Shown piece after piece: positions 54,368 to 63,900 of a stretch of 64,000 nucleotides of DNA. A program made the position numbers and the translations under genes. The notes under the pieces were generated by a model that had not been told where the DNA came from, did not search any database, and worked only from the letters and a program-made list of their open reading frames with translations. The stretch is taken from NCBI GenBank assembly GCA_963787195.1, contig CAWBCI010000060.1, positions 1 through 64,000 of the forward strand, in the 5' to 3' direction. The DNA is from CAWBCI01 sp963787195. GTDB taxonomy: Bacteria > Bacteroidota > Bacteroidia > Bacteroidales > JAGOPY01. Positions within the stretch are counted from its first letter, which is position 1. Every line of letters begins with the position of its first letter.

Positions 54368-54907
54368 CTAAAGTTTGGCGGGATAAGCTTTATCGAGATA
54401 AATCCAGAACAGGAGTTGGTTATAGGTCTGGTTCCCCTCCTGATGTATGATCAGGGGAGCTATGCCGATAACTTTTTTATCAATCTGCAAGGATTTGGGA
54501 TCCCAGTTCCATTCTTCCATAAAACGGATCTTTTTAACATCCCGGTAGTCTGTTTTCCTTATCACAATCGTATCATATTCTGCGTAGGGCGGATATTCCC
54601 TTCTAAGAGTCTGGTATATAGTATCGATACCGGTAGCCCTGACCTCTTCAGGCGTCAGTTCCGTATTGAAATAATCATAGGCTTTCACTTCCCCGCTCAT
54701 GGCAGCTTCCATAATCCTTTTCACAAAAGGGTCACGCTTAGAGCCTTCAATATTATTCACCCACCAGTCCAGGTCGGGATTATCATTGCTGATCGGCACA
54801 TCATACTGTATCCGTTTGGTAAGTTGTTCCATTTTGCTGTTGCTGCAGGAAGCGAGACTGATCATAAGGATAAAAGCCAGGCCGACAGAACTGAGTAGGG
54901 TCTTCAT
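54368..54907 (-). CDS. Small lipoprotein with GldN/PorN-like C-terminus
   Basis: 179 residues. Signal with lipobox 'LASC' near residue 18-21. The C-terminal half ('KKIRFMEEWNWDPKSL', 'DKKVIGIAPLI', 'LLFWIYLDKA') resembles the GldN/PorN ring subunit of the T9SS. GldN itself is longer and lies in the gldKLMN cluster, which is absent here. A paralogue or degenerate relative with unknown role is likely. This is moderate evidence from pattern only. Confidence 0.55.
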   Translation of the reverse strand: MKTLLSSVGLAFILMISLASCSNSKMEQLTKRIQYDVPISNDNPDLDWWVNNIEGSKRDPFVKRIMEAAMSGEVKAYDYFNTELTPEEVRATGIDTIYQTLRREYPPYAEYDTIVIRKTDYRDVKKIRFMEEWNWDPKSLQIDKKVIGIAPLIIHQEGNQTYNQLLFWIYLDKAYPAKL

Positions 54908-55009
54908 AATATTTATTTTATGTTTTTAAGGAAAATTCAGTTCAAATTTAAGGAATTTGATGAAATGAAGAAACTGTATGATGTCTGCGAAATAGGGATG
55001 GCCTGCGAA

Positions 55010-55128
55010 ATTCTCCGTGTAATCTCACTCCGTGAAACAAAAAAATGGCTGCCAGTGTGATACTTTTTTTTAATTACACGGAGTTCCGTGGAGGTAACGG
55101 AGATCCACGGAGGAAAAAGTTAAGCACT
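55010..55128. repeat. CCGTG-rich inverted repeat, second copy
   Basis: TCTCCGTGT...CTCCGTGAAAC at the left pairs with AACGGAGATCCACGGAGGA at the right around a GTGTGATACTTTTTT centre. The segment closely resembles 51669-51795. It lies in the 420-base gap between the GldN-like gene and the DUF2892 gene. Confidence 0.6.
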
Positions 55129-55140
55129 TGGCTTTATCTC

Positions 55141-55180
55141 ACCTTATCACCATATCACCTTATCACCCTATCACCTTATC
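55141..55180. repeat. Five-unit tandem 8-mer repeat
   Basis: Units ACCTTATC, ACCATATC, ACCTTATC, ACCCTATC, ACCTTATC, directly following the inverted repeat. Function unknown; possibly a slippage-prone array. Confidence 0.7.
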
Positions 55181-55327
55181 ATCCAATACCAAAAAAATAC
55201 ATCTAATTTTAACAATTCGTTAACTTCTTTGTTAGTTAATTAAAACTAACTTGATCGAGCCAAAATTTTCCATCTGAAAATAAAATACATTATTCATTAA
55301 TCATCAAAATCCAACAAACACACTGCT

Positions 55328-55543
55328 ATGAAAAAAAACATGGGTTCTACTGACAAAGTTATCAGGCTGGTATTAGCAGCTTTATTTATCGTCCTTTACG
55401 TAACCGGATATGTCACGGGCACCTGGGGTATCGTATTATTAGTCCTGGCGGGAATTTTTATTCTTACCAGCCTGATCACATTTTGCCCTTTATACTGGCC
55501 TTTCGGAATCAGTACCCGGAGTAAAAAAGAAAGCAAACAATAA
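55328..55543 (+). CDS. Small membrane protein, DUF2892 (YgaP-like)
   Basis: 71 residues: 'MKKNMGSTDKVIRLVLAALF' at the start, two transmembrane helices and 'TFCPLYWPFGIST' with the family's conserved Cys. The DUF2892 family is related to the membrane part of YgaP. The function is unknown. A terminator follows. Confidence 0.88.
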   Translation: MKKNMGSTDKVIRLVLAALFIVLYVTGYVTGTWGIVLLVLAGIFILTSLITFCPLYWPFGISTRSKKESKQ

Positions 55544-55579
55544 TCGAAGAAGAAACGGTTTTTAAATTTAATGTTGACT

Positions 55580-55620
55580 AAAATCCGTCGTATTGGAAAT
55601 ATCCGGTACACGGATTTTTT
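55580..55620 (+). terminator. Terminator after the DUF2892 gene
   Basis: AAATCCGT and ACGGATTT form an eight-base stem followed by an eight-T run. It also lies 16 bases from the end of the convergent hybrid kinase-like gene. Confidence 0.65.
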
Positions 55621-55635
55621 TTGCTTTCTTCTATC

Positions 55636-58600
55636 CTATATTTCAGGCTTATAAATAACCCCCAGGTTTTTCCGCCCGTCAATTTCAACTTTCAGGGGCT
55701 TTTCAAAACGGATATGCCGGACCTGTTCATCTTCATAAACGCTGGGTAATTTTTGAAGAAATTCAAGGTCATAATACCCATCGTTCAGGAAGGGATTGAT
55801 TGTAAAATAGCCTACCCTGAAGGAGGTCAGGTTCTGGAAGAAATGAGTTCCCTGGCTGGGGTCGATCCTATAATCAGCCAATCCTGATTCGACAATCACA
55901 CGGGCGCTGCTGATCTGTGACCATTTCACCGGGATACCCAGCCACGGATCCTGCGAACCCCAGCGCCCCGGACCAATCAGGATATAATTCTTATGTTCCC
56001 TGATGAACTGCTCATTCAACTTCCCGACTTTTTCGGCAAGTTCCGCATTATTGGCAGGATTGAAAGATTCAGGCCGGATATAGACCAGGTCGCAGATATC
56101 AGTGATGGTCCCGTTTCCCAAGGCCGATTTACTGTAAATAATGCTGTCTTTATTTTTTACCTTGTCCAGATTGGTGGTAACGGTTTCCTTGTTATCAACT
56201 ATGGGCCTGATCTGCAAGAGATAGAATATTTTCGGCTCATTCGGGGGCCTGTTCAGGTCAACCGCGAATTCAATCTCCACCGGTTTACCCATTTCTTTCT
56301 GTCCGATATCAAGCACGGTCTCGAGAATTTCAGCCAGGGGGAAAGTATTATGTTTAAGGATATTCGAAAAAGTGATGATTTTCTTTCCTTCACTTTGAAC
56401 GCCGTCTCTTATGATATTATTTTGAAAATCATAGGTTGATGCGATCAACCTGAGGGAACCGTCTTTTTCGGCTTCCTTTATGGAAAGCTTCAAAATATTG
56501 ACTCCATCGTCCACATCCGGTTTAAAACTTTCAGCCCTGAGGTCAAGTGCATAAAAATACTTCTGGGTCTCACGCAAAGCCATTTCAGGAGAATAAGTCT
56601 GGAGTACCCTTTTAGGATGCTTGGGTGAAAATCTCAGGGCAAGTCCCCCGTCAACGATATATTTTCCCAGCCCCAGGGCTATACTGGCTATGCCATCTTC
56701 GGGTTTTTCAGGTTCCAGGGGATAAAAATTGATGGACCGGGCAACCCCTGAGATGGAAGGATAAAACTTTTCTCCGTAACGGGTTCCGGCAACGATCTGC
56801 ATTACAATTCCCATCTTCTCTTCGTCAATCACGTTGGAAGTGGCTGCCATGTATGCTTTGCTATCTTTAAAATAAGTAGAAGCGTACACGCTTTTAATGG
56901 CATTGCTGAGCATATCTATCATCTGCCTTTCACTATCCGGGATATAGGGGACCATATAGGTTGAATATATCCCGGCAAAAGGCTGGTAATGGGAATCTTC
57001 CAGGAGGCTTGACGACCTCACAGCGATAGGATTTCTGACGTAAGTAATAAGTGTATAAAGGTCTTCATGGATACGGAAAGGCAGCCGGGCCTGTACAAAT
57101 TCATTCAGGATCTCCTCATCGGAACGGTCTGAAAGCGCTATCTCATAGAGATTATTCTCCTCCATGAATTCATCGAAGATATCGGTTGAAAGCACTATGG
57201 TCCGGGGAATGGTGATGAATACATTGGGCCACTTCTCGAGTTTCCGGTTCCTTTTGATAAGCATGTCGAGAAATGCCAGGCCGCGGGCTTTACCGCCTAT
57301 GGAACCATCACCGATGCGGGTAAAAGTGAGGTACTCATCAAAACGGTCGCGGCGGAACTGGGCTATAACTCCCCTGGCCTTGCTGATCCTGAAACTGGCG
57401 AAAGCATCGAAAAGGTATCTCTTCACCTCATCCAGGTTCTCAAAATCATCCAGGGTGATATCGACTATCATTTCAGCCAATGGAAAAAGGGCCCTGGCGC
57501 GCAGCCATTTGGAAAACTGATTGCGGCTCAGCTGGTATTCAAGGGCATCATCAGGTACCTGGAATATCTTGTCCTGTATATTCTTCAGGTCATAGGCCCG
57601 GTCTATCTCCTTGCCGGTTTTGGGATCCACAAAAATAAAGTCCCCGAAGGCAAAATATTCCCGGATAAAATTCTTCAGTTCAATAGAAATTGTTTTGGAA
57701 TTTTTATTGATGAAACCCACATTCATTTCTTTCGCCAGGTTTTCAGCAGCAGGGTCGGAAGATTGCAGGAGCAGGGTCATGAATTTATCATCGCGCTGGA
57801 CTTTTTCACATAGCTTCAGGCCGGCATATTTATCCATTTTCCCATCCCTGGTATAGCTCATATCGGTGATGATCCCCAACAGATTGCGCTTATATTTTTC
57901 ATAAAAGGAGATGGCTTCTTCGTAAGATGTAGCCAGGAGTATTTTCGGTCTCCCCCGCATCCTGAGCATTTGCTGGTGCTCATTCAGGCCTTCGGTCATG
58001 AATTCCTTCGACTGTTTGAATATAATCTTGTAAATATTAGGGAGATAGCTGGAATAAAAGCGGATGGAGTCTTCCACCAGGATGATGGTCTGCACCCCGA
58101 CTTCTTTCACATCATGGTCCACATTCATCTTATCTTCAATAAGCTTGATGATGGCCAGTAAAAGATCCGCATTCCCAAGCCAGCAGAAAATATGATCGAT
58201 GATGCCTTTGGAATGTTCGCTCATGCGCAGGGTGACTTCCCGTGAAAAGGGGGTCAGCACTACGATAGGAATGGCAGGATATTGTTGCTTGATCTTTTCC
58301 GCCAGGCTGAAAGTGTCCATTTCTTCCGAACTGAGCATGGTGATGACCAGGTCTATATTCTCTTCTTTCAGGAGATCAAAGGCTTTTTTTTCAGAAGAAG
58401 CCAGGATAAACTGGGGAGGGTAGCGAAGGCTCAGCGACACGTATTCATTGAATATCTGCTCGTCGATACGCCCGTCATCCTCCAGCACAAAGGCATCATA
58501 ACTGCTGGAAATGAGCAGTACATGATAGATGCGTCTGCGCATCAGTTTATTAAATGAAGTATCGCTGAAGTAATATTTCGGGGCCCTGTAAGGGACCGTT

Positions 58601-58677
58601 GAATAAGGCATATCTCCTCCTTTTAGATTTTTTGGCCGGACTATGCCGCTTTTTCCCCAGGCATTCATCCTCCGCAA
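55636..58677 (-). CDS. Receiver-receiver-PPDK_N hybrid protein
   Basis: 1,013 residues. An N-terminal receiver-like domain (about 50-190, 'YHVLLISSSYDAF', 'IDLVITML', 'IPIVVLTPFS') is followed by a second (about 195-345) that keeps receiver hallmarks: acidic pair 'LVEDS', candidate phosphoacceptor Asp in 'GIITDMSY', Ser in 'LLLQSSD' and Lys in 'GFINKNSK'. From about 460 it has the PEP/pyruvate dikinase N-terminal ATP-grasp-like domain: 'GDGSIGGKARGLAFLD' and 'NPIAVRSSSLLEDSHYQPFAG'. The swivelling phosphohistidine and PEP-binding domains of PPDK or PpsA are absent; instead there is a unique C-terminus with 'LIGPGRWGSQDPWLGIPV'. It is possibly a signal-regulated phosphotransferase. The start could also be codon 4 or 23. 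Confidence 0.85.
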   Translation of the reverse strand: MRRMNAWGKSGIVRPKNLKGGDMPYSTVPYRAPKYYFSDTSFNKLMRRRIYHVLLISSSYDAFVLEDDGRIDEQIFNEYVSLSLRYPPQFILASSEKKAFDLLKEENIDLVITMLSSEEMDTFSLAEKIKQQYPAIPIVVLTPFSREVTLRMSEHSKGIIDHIFCWLGNADLLLAIIKLIEDKMNVDHDVKEVGVQTIILVEDSIRFYSSYLPNIYKIIFKQSKEFMTEGLNEHQQMLRMRGRPKILLATSYEEAISFYEKYKRNLLGIITDMSYTRDGKMDKYAGLKLCEKVQRDDKFMTLLLQSSDPAAENLAKEMNVGFINKNSKTISIELKNFIREYFAFGDFIFVDPKTGKEIDRAYDLKNIQDKIFQVPDDALEYQLSRNQFSKWLRARALFPLAEMIVDITLDDFENLDEVKRYLFDAFASFRISKARGVIAQFRRDRFDEYLTFTRIGDGSIGGKARGLAFLDMLIKRNRKLEKWPNVFITIPRTIVLSTDIFDEFMEENNLYEIALSDRSDEEILNEFVQARLPFRIHEDLYTLITYVRNPIAVRSSSLLEDSHYQPFAGIYSTYMVPYIPDSERQMIDMLSNAIKSVYASTYFKDSKAYMAATSNVIDEEKMGIVMQIVAGTRYGEKFYPSISGVARSINFYPLEPEKPEDGIASIALGLGKYIVDGGLALRFSPKHPKRVLQTYSPEMALRETQKYFYALDLRAESFKPDVDDGVNILKLSIKEAEKDGSLRLIASTYDFQNNIIRDGVQSEGKKIITFSNILKHNTFPLAEILETVLDIGQKEMGKPVEIEFAVDLNRPPNEPKIFYLLQIRPIVDNKETVTTNLDKVKNKDSIIYSKSALGNGTITDICDLVYIRPESFNPANNAELAEKVGKLNEQFIREHKNYILIGPGRWGSQDPWLGIPVKWSQISSARVIVESGLADYRIDPSQGTHFFQNLTSFRVGYFTINPFLNDGYYDLEFLQKLPSVYEDEQVRHIRFEKPLKVEIDGRKNLGVIYKPEI

Positions 58678-58744
58678 ATTTACTTAAAATTAGAAAGTTT
58701 TGTATATATCAGGATTTTGTATATTTATGCCAAAACTATCTATT

Positions 58745-59194
58745 ATGGAAAAACCTCTTATTAATGATTCAGCCCTTTTTTACCTCAACGAGGCGAGGAA
58801 ATGGGCAAAATTTTTGGCCATTCTGGGATTTATCGGAATTGGAATTATGGTGCTTGGTGGTATAATCATGGGAACGGCTATGAGCTTTATACCAGGGATA
58901 TCACAGACCCCGATGGGCATGATCCCTTCCGGCTTTTTTGTACTCTTTTACCTGGTCATGGCCATCATTTACTTTTTCCCTGTCTACTATCTTTACCGTT
59001 TCTCGGTGAGCATGGGCATATCTTTGAATTCCGGGAGTGAATCTGAACTTTCAAATGCCTTCAGGAACCTTCGGGCACATTATAAATTTGTGGGGATACT
59101 GATCATCGTTTCATTTGTAATCGGGCTGCTCGCGATGATAATCGGAATCTTTGCCGCTGTATTCGGACTGGCCGCCACACATATGCAGATGTAA
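58745..59194 (+). CDS. DUF5362 family membrane protein
   Basis: 149 residues from the ATG at 58745 ('MEKPLINDSALFYLNEARKW'), preferred over an upstream start at 58700 because this beginning is conserved. Three to four transmembrane helices; a short amphipathic loop 'LNSGSESELSNAFRNLRAHYKF' (in part) in the middle is typical. The function is unknown. Confidence 0.82.
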   Translation: MEKPLINDSALFYLNEARKWAKFLAILGFIGIGIMVLGGIIMGTAMSFIPGISQTPMGMIPSGFFVLFYLVMAIIYFFPVYYLYRFSVSMGISLNSGSESELSNAFRNLRAHYKFVGILIIVSFVIGLLAMIIGIFAAVFGLAATHMQM

Positions 59195-59294
59195 TTTGAA
59201 TTCATTGCAGGAATTCTTATAAGTACACAGAATACATTCTAAAGTTATTAATCCGGATGTAAAATTTATATCTATAGATTATATAAGATACTTT

Positions 59295-59756
59295 ATGAAA
59301 AGAGCTCCCCTACCTGTTTATTTTCTCTGGATTCTTATCTTTTTTCTATCTATAGGGGCCTGGTATGGAGGTTTATCCCTGATAACTGATCCTTCAGGCA
59401 GTCTACTGCAAATAACAACTTCTTACCTGGATAACAGTCCTTTCAATGACTTTTTAATACCTGGATTAATCTTATTGATTTTCCTGGGAATCTTCCCTTT
59501 ATTCTTGTTATTTGGTTTTATAAAGAAGGATAAAATCAAGTGGGCCGGGATACTGAATATTTATTTGGACCAGCACTGGGCCTGGACTTACAGCTTATAT
59601 CTTTCCATAATGCTTATCATCTGGATAAATATTCAGATCATTATGGTGGGTTATGATATTTTACAATCGGTTTACTCTTTATATGGAGTAGTGATCCTTA
59701 TCCTGACCCTGCTTCCCGGGGTAAAGGCTTACTTTTCTTTGGACAGGAATGGATGA
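59295..59756 (+). CDS. Four-helix membrane protein of unknown function
   Basis: 153 residues with four hydrophobic segments (about 8-26, 45-72, 95-118, 122-143) and no recognisable family. Basic residues 'KKDKIKW' sit between helices two and three. It is 100 bases after the DUF5362 gene, same strand. Confidence 0.7.
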   Translation: MKRAPLPVYFLWILIFFLSIGAWYGGLSLITDPSGSLLQITTSYLDNSPFNDFLIPGLILLIFLGIFPLFLLFGFIKKDKIKWAGILNIYLDQHWAWTYSLYLSIMLIIWINIQIIMVGYDILQSVYSLYGVVILILTLLPGVKAYFSLDRNG

Positions 59757-59813
59757 AGGAGCTTTTAAACAAAAAGCACCCTCTGTCTGTTAATTTATCC
59801 TAATGACTTTCTT

Positions 59814-60413
59814 ATGAAGAGGGCACTACTCATAATACTCACCAGTCTATCCACCTCCTTGCTGTATTCCCAGGAAGCCGACTATATCCTTTCAAATTTT
59901 CTAATAGCCCGCCAGGGAGATAAAATTTACCTTCGCTGGACCATACGTTCCGGCAATACATGTGAAGATACTTATATTGAGCGTGCCACCAGTCATGGGG
60001 ATTTTAAACGTATAGGTATTATTGGCGGAATCTGCGGAAGTCCCAACGTGCCGGTAACATACAGTTATACTGACACCCTGCCCCTGCCCAATCAAATAAA
60101 TTCTTACAGGCTCAACCTTGGGAATATAGGCTATTCTTCATCCAAACAATTAGAATTTATACTGCTCGGTAATGAAGGAATTTCGATAAGGCCCAATCCG
60201 CTTGTGAATAATGCTGTCATTTATTTTGAGAATGAGAGGAAGGATTTATGTGAATTCCGGCTCAGCGATATGAATGGAAAGACAGTCAAAATTCTTTCAA
60301 CTCACGGGAATTCATTGTTATTGAACAGGGAAGGACTGGAAGCAGGCGTATATTTTTATATTATCCGGAAAAATAAGCATGATAGCTACCGGGGTAAAAT
60401 AATAATTATCTGA
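59814..60413 (+). CDS. Short T9SS-sorted secreted protein
   Basis: 199 residues. Signal peptide (MKRALLIILTSLSTSLLYSQ); the small middle domain resembles a fibronectin-like fold ('KIYLRWTIRSGNTCEDTYIER', in part); residues about 115-199 are a T9SS type A sorting domain ('ISIRPNPLVNNAVIYF', 'MNGKTVKIL', 'EAGVYFYIIRK'). It has no enzymatic motif. The start follows the previous gene by 57 bases. Confidence 0.85.
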   Translation: MKRALLIILTSLSTSLLYSQEADYILSNFLIARQGDKIYLRWTIRSGNTCEDTYIERATSHGDFKRIGIIGGICGSPNVPVTYSYTDTLPLPNQINSYRLNLGNIGYSSSKQLEFILLGNEGISIRPNPLVNNAVIYFENERKDLCEFRLSDMNGKTVKILSTHGNSLLLNREGLEAGVYFYIIRKNKHDSYRGKIIII

Positions 60414-60441
60414 TCTTTAAATTCTGCCTATCCCCAAAGTA

Positions 60442-60472
60442 AAAGGCCTGCCCTGATTCAGAGCAAGCCTTT
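60442..60472. terminator. Bidirectional terminator between convergent genes
   Basis: AAAGGC-C-TGC and GCA-A-GCCTTT form a stem with one mismatch, flanked by A and T. It lies between the short T9SS gene and the ferritin-like gene. Confidence 0.6.
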
Positions 60473-60504
60473 CCAAATATTAATTAACCTAAACTTTTCG
60501 TTAA

Positions 60505-60960
60505 TTAATTTTCCCTTAAAACATAATCATCATATTCTATTTCAAAACGCAACTTATGCCTTGATTCTTCCATGGACAGCGTAAGGAAAACTTCCTTTAA
60601 TTCATCATTGGGGGCTCTCTCGGCCAGGTTGGTATATAGCTTAAAAGCAGCCTTTTCCTTTTTCATCGCAAGGATGAGAGCCTCTTCATAAGACATGTTC
60701 GGGCTGGCAGTTACATTGACTATATAGTCGCTGATCTTTAAATCAGCCACATGCTGTTTGGGCATGGTAAAAATACCTTCCTCCCGGATTTGGGTAAGTC
60801 GGCTTTTATGCTTGATCTCTTCTCCGGCAAATTCGAGGAATACCTCTTTCATTTCTTCAGACTTCGACTGGGAAGCGAGTTCAGTATAGAAATCTACCGC
60901 CTTCTGCTCTTCGTTGATGGCAAATTCCAGAATATTGTCAACCGATGTGAATTCTTTCAT
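60505..60960 (-). CDS. Rubrerythrin/ferritin-like diiron protein
   Basis: 151 residues, a four-helix bundle with repeated metal-ligand helices: 'INEEQKAVDFYTELA', 'FAGEEIKHKSRL', 'KKEKAAFKLYTNLAE' and 'LSMEESRHKLRFE' (two ExxH). No rubredoxin Cys4 tail is present, so this is the erythrin-like short form. Relatives reduce peroxide or store iron. The gene begins 11 bases after the giant oxidoreductase stop, so they are likely one operon, and the oxidoreductase may be its electron donor. Confidence 0.9.
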   Translation of the reverse strand: MKEFTSVDNILEFAINEEQKAVDFYTELASQSKSEEMKEVFLEFAGEEIKHKSRLTQIREEGIFTMPKQHVADLKISDYIVNVTASPNMSYEEALILAMKKEKAAFKLYTNLAERAPNDELKEVFLTLSMEESRHKLRFEIEYDDYVLREN

Positions 60961-60971
60961 AGTATTCTGAA

Positions 60972-63900
60972 TTAATTGTTTTTAAATGCATTTTCAAATT
61001 CGTCGTCGAAATATTTTACGATAGCATCGCAGCCGTAATCATACAACCTGTTATGGTTATCTTCCAGGGTATTCGCGAAAACATGCTTAGGATTTTCGGT
61101 TTTTTGTGGAAGGAGCGAAAGGGCCTCCTTTAAAACCTCGTCTACATCATCGACTTGTTTGCAACCAAGCTTGTTCAGAAGATCGGCAAGTTGCTGTACG
61201 CCACTTTTCTCAATTTTGGATTTGAATTCAGGACTAAAAACCTGGATCATCTTCTGGGTATTGGTAAAACTACCGCCTGATTCCACCGGGAAACCGGCAG
61301 GCATGATCAGATCCGCATGCTTTGCTGTCTCCGTCATGAAATAATCCTGTACCATCACAAAATCGGAAATTGAAAGCCAGCCCGCAACCTGCACTTTATG
61401 CCGCGTAGTCCCAAGAGGATCTTCCCCGAAAATGAAAAGATTCTTTAGTTTGCCGGCCTCCAGCCTGTCGTAGATATCAGTATGGATAGCAGAGGGTATT
61501 TCCTTCACTTTCCATACTTTCTTTAATTTTTCAATATAATCAGGATCATTTACAGGAACCCCGCCAACTCCATAAGTCATGCACAATCCCATATCATGTA
61601 ATCCCTGGGAATTATTTTTCTCCTTGAGGGCAATCAGCCCGCTGCTCGTCTTTCCAAGCTTGCCGGTGATCATAGCCAGGTTGAACAATCCGAGGGAAGC
61701 ATTTGCTGAAATTTCCTTCTCCGAAAAAATAATAATGGCATTCATCTCATTATTATAATTCTTGGCAAATTCAATCACCTGATCCATAAACTCAACCCCT
61801 GCTTTCTGCACCAGGTCCACAAAATTTTCTTTCAGCAGATTTTGTTTATATTCTTCAAAACCTTCACAATTATCATTAATAAATAAAGCATTGTGGAAAT
61901 TATTGGCCACCAGGTAATAATTAACCGCCTTGATAAAGTGGTAATATGATTTGATCCTCATGATCCCATCCACTTTATGATCCATGGTGGTCTTATCTTT
62001 AATTGTAATCAATTCCACTGGAATATTATTCCGCAGACGGGAATTATTCACCATAAAACCGACCACGGCATTATCCTGGTTGATCTCTGAACCAATGAGA
62101 TATATCTTGCTGGCACCGCCGATCTGATCGAAAGGAACATTGGCCCTGGTATTATTCATATAACCCAATCCGCGTTTCAGGTAATGGAAGCTGGTCACAT
62201 TATTGGTCCCGGCGCCGGCACGGGCCAATTTCTGGATCAGATACTGTTCTTCATTGGTCAAACGGGCCCCGGCGAAAAACACATTGTCGTCGGCCGGAAC
62301 TGCTTTTATACGTTCTTTGATAAGTTCATAAGCTTTATCAAAGCTGATCTCCTCGAAACGGCCATTGACCTTCATCATAGGCTTGGTAATGCGGTTCCGG
62401 TCATTCAGGTAATGATAACCGAATTTAGCATAACGGCAAAGGTTCCCGTCAGTATTTACCATGCCGTCAAGTCCTGAAACCTGCATCACAAACTGACTTT
62501 TATGGTCAAGGGAAATTTTACATCCCACCGAGCAATAATTGCAGATCGTTTCGGCAGAATCCAGCTTCACAGGGCCGGGCTTGAAAATCACATTTTCAGT
62601 TATAGCACCTGTAGGACAGGTGGAGATGCACATCCCGCAGGATTCGCAGGTAGTATCCTGCAAAGCATCCCCCATACTCGGAGCTACATAGGTATCAAAT
62701 CCGCGGTTCACCAGGCCAAGGGCATCCGCACCAACAACTTCACGGCATATCCGGATGCAGCGGCTGCAGAGTATGCATTTATTACTGTCGATTTCGATAT
62801 AGGGATGCCTGAAATCCACAGAATATTCCCTGAAATCGCCTTTCAGATTTTCCTGGCTGGCGCCGTATTGAGAAGAATATTTTTTCAGGTCACATGTATA
62901 GACTGCTGTACAACCACATTCGAGACAACGCTGGGTTTCATTTTGTGCTATTTCTTCGGAAGCATAGCCAAGTTCGACTTCAGTGAAGTTATTCCGTTTG
63001 GCCGGATCAAGTGTCGGCATCTCTTCCCTTTGCTGCTCAGGAAAAAATCCTTTGTATTCAGCCATTTCCTGAACTTTGAAATTATCTTTCCGGCTGAAAA
63101 ATTCATTTTCAGGAGGAATGACGGGAGATTCTTTCAGGAAGAGATCACAAGAGTGTGAAGCCAGCTTGGCCTGTGCAATGGCCTGGATAAGGGTTGCGGG
63201 TCCCGTCACCCCGTCACCGGCGGCAAATATTGATTTTACACCGGTTTGAAGTGTTTTCGGGTCGGCTTCAATATCTCCCCAGCGGTTTACTTTCAACTCA
63301 GCCCCTTTGGAGACATTCTTATTGATATCATCCAGAAACTCAACAGCGGTTTTCTGACCGATGGCAGCCAGCACATAATCGACTTCCACTTCAAATTCAG
63401 AATCCGCCACAGGCACCGGCCTTCTTCTTCCGGATGCATCCGGCTCGCCCAATTCCATTTTAAGGCAGGTGATTGATTTTACTTTCCCCTTTTCATCCGG
63501 GTTTATACGGGTTGGATTTGTCAGGAGAAGATATTCAACCCCTTCCAGTTTGGATTCATGGATTTCGATGGGATTGGCAGGCATTTCATTTTCGGTACGG
63601 CGATAGATTACATAGACTTTATCAGCCCCGCAACGCATGGAAGTCCTGCAACAGTCCATGGCAGTATTACCACCTCCGATCACTGCAACTTTCTTCCCTT
63701 TAAAATCAAACTTCTCCCCTGTCATCTCCATATTTTTCAGGAAATCAATTCCGGAGAAAACGTTTTCAGCTTCTTCACCTTCGCATCCTATCATGGTCCC
63801 TTTCTGGGAACCTATACTCAGGATCACCGAATCATATTGAGTCTTCAGCTCTTTATAGGAGATATTTTCACCTAATTTTTTATTATAGAAGATATTCACC

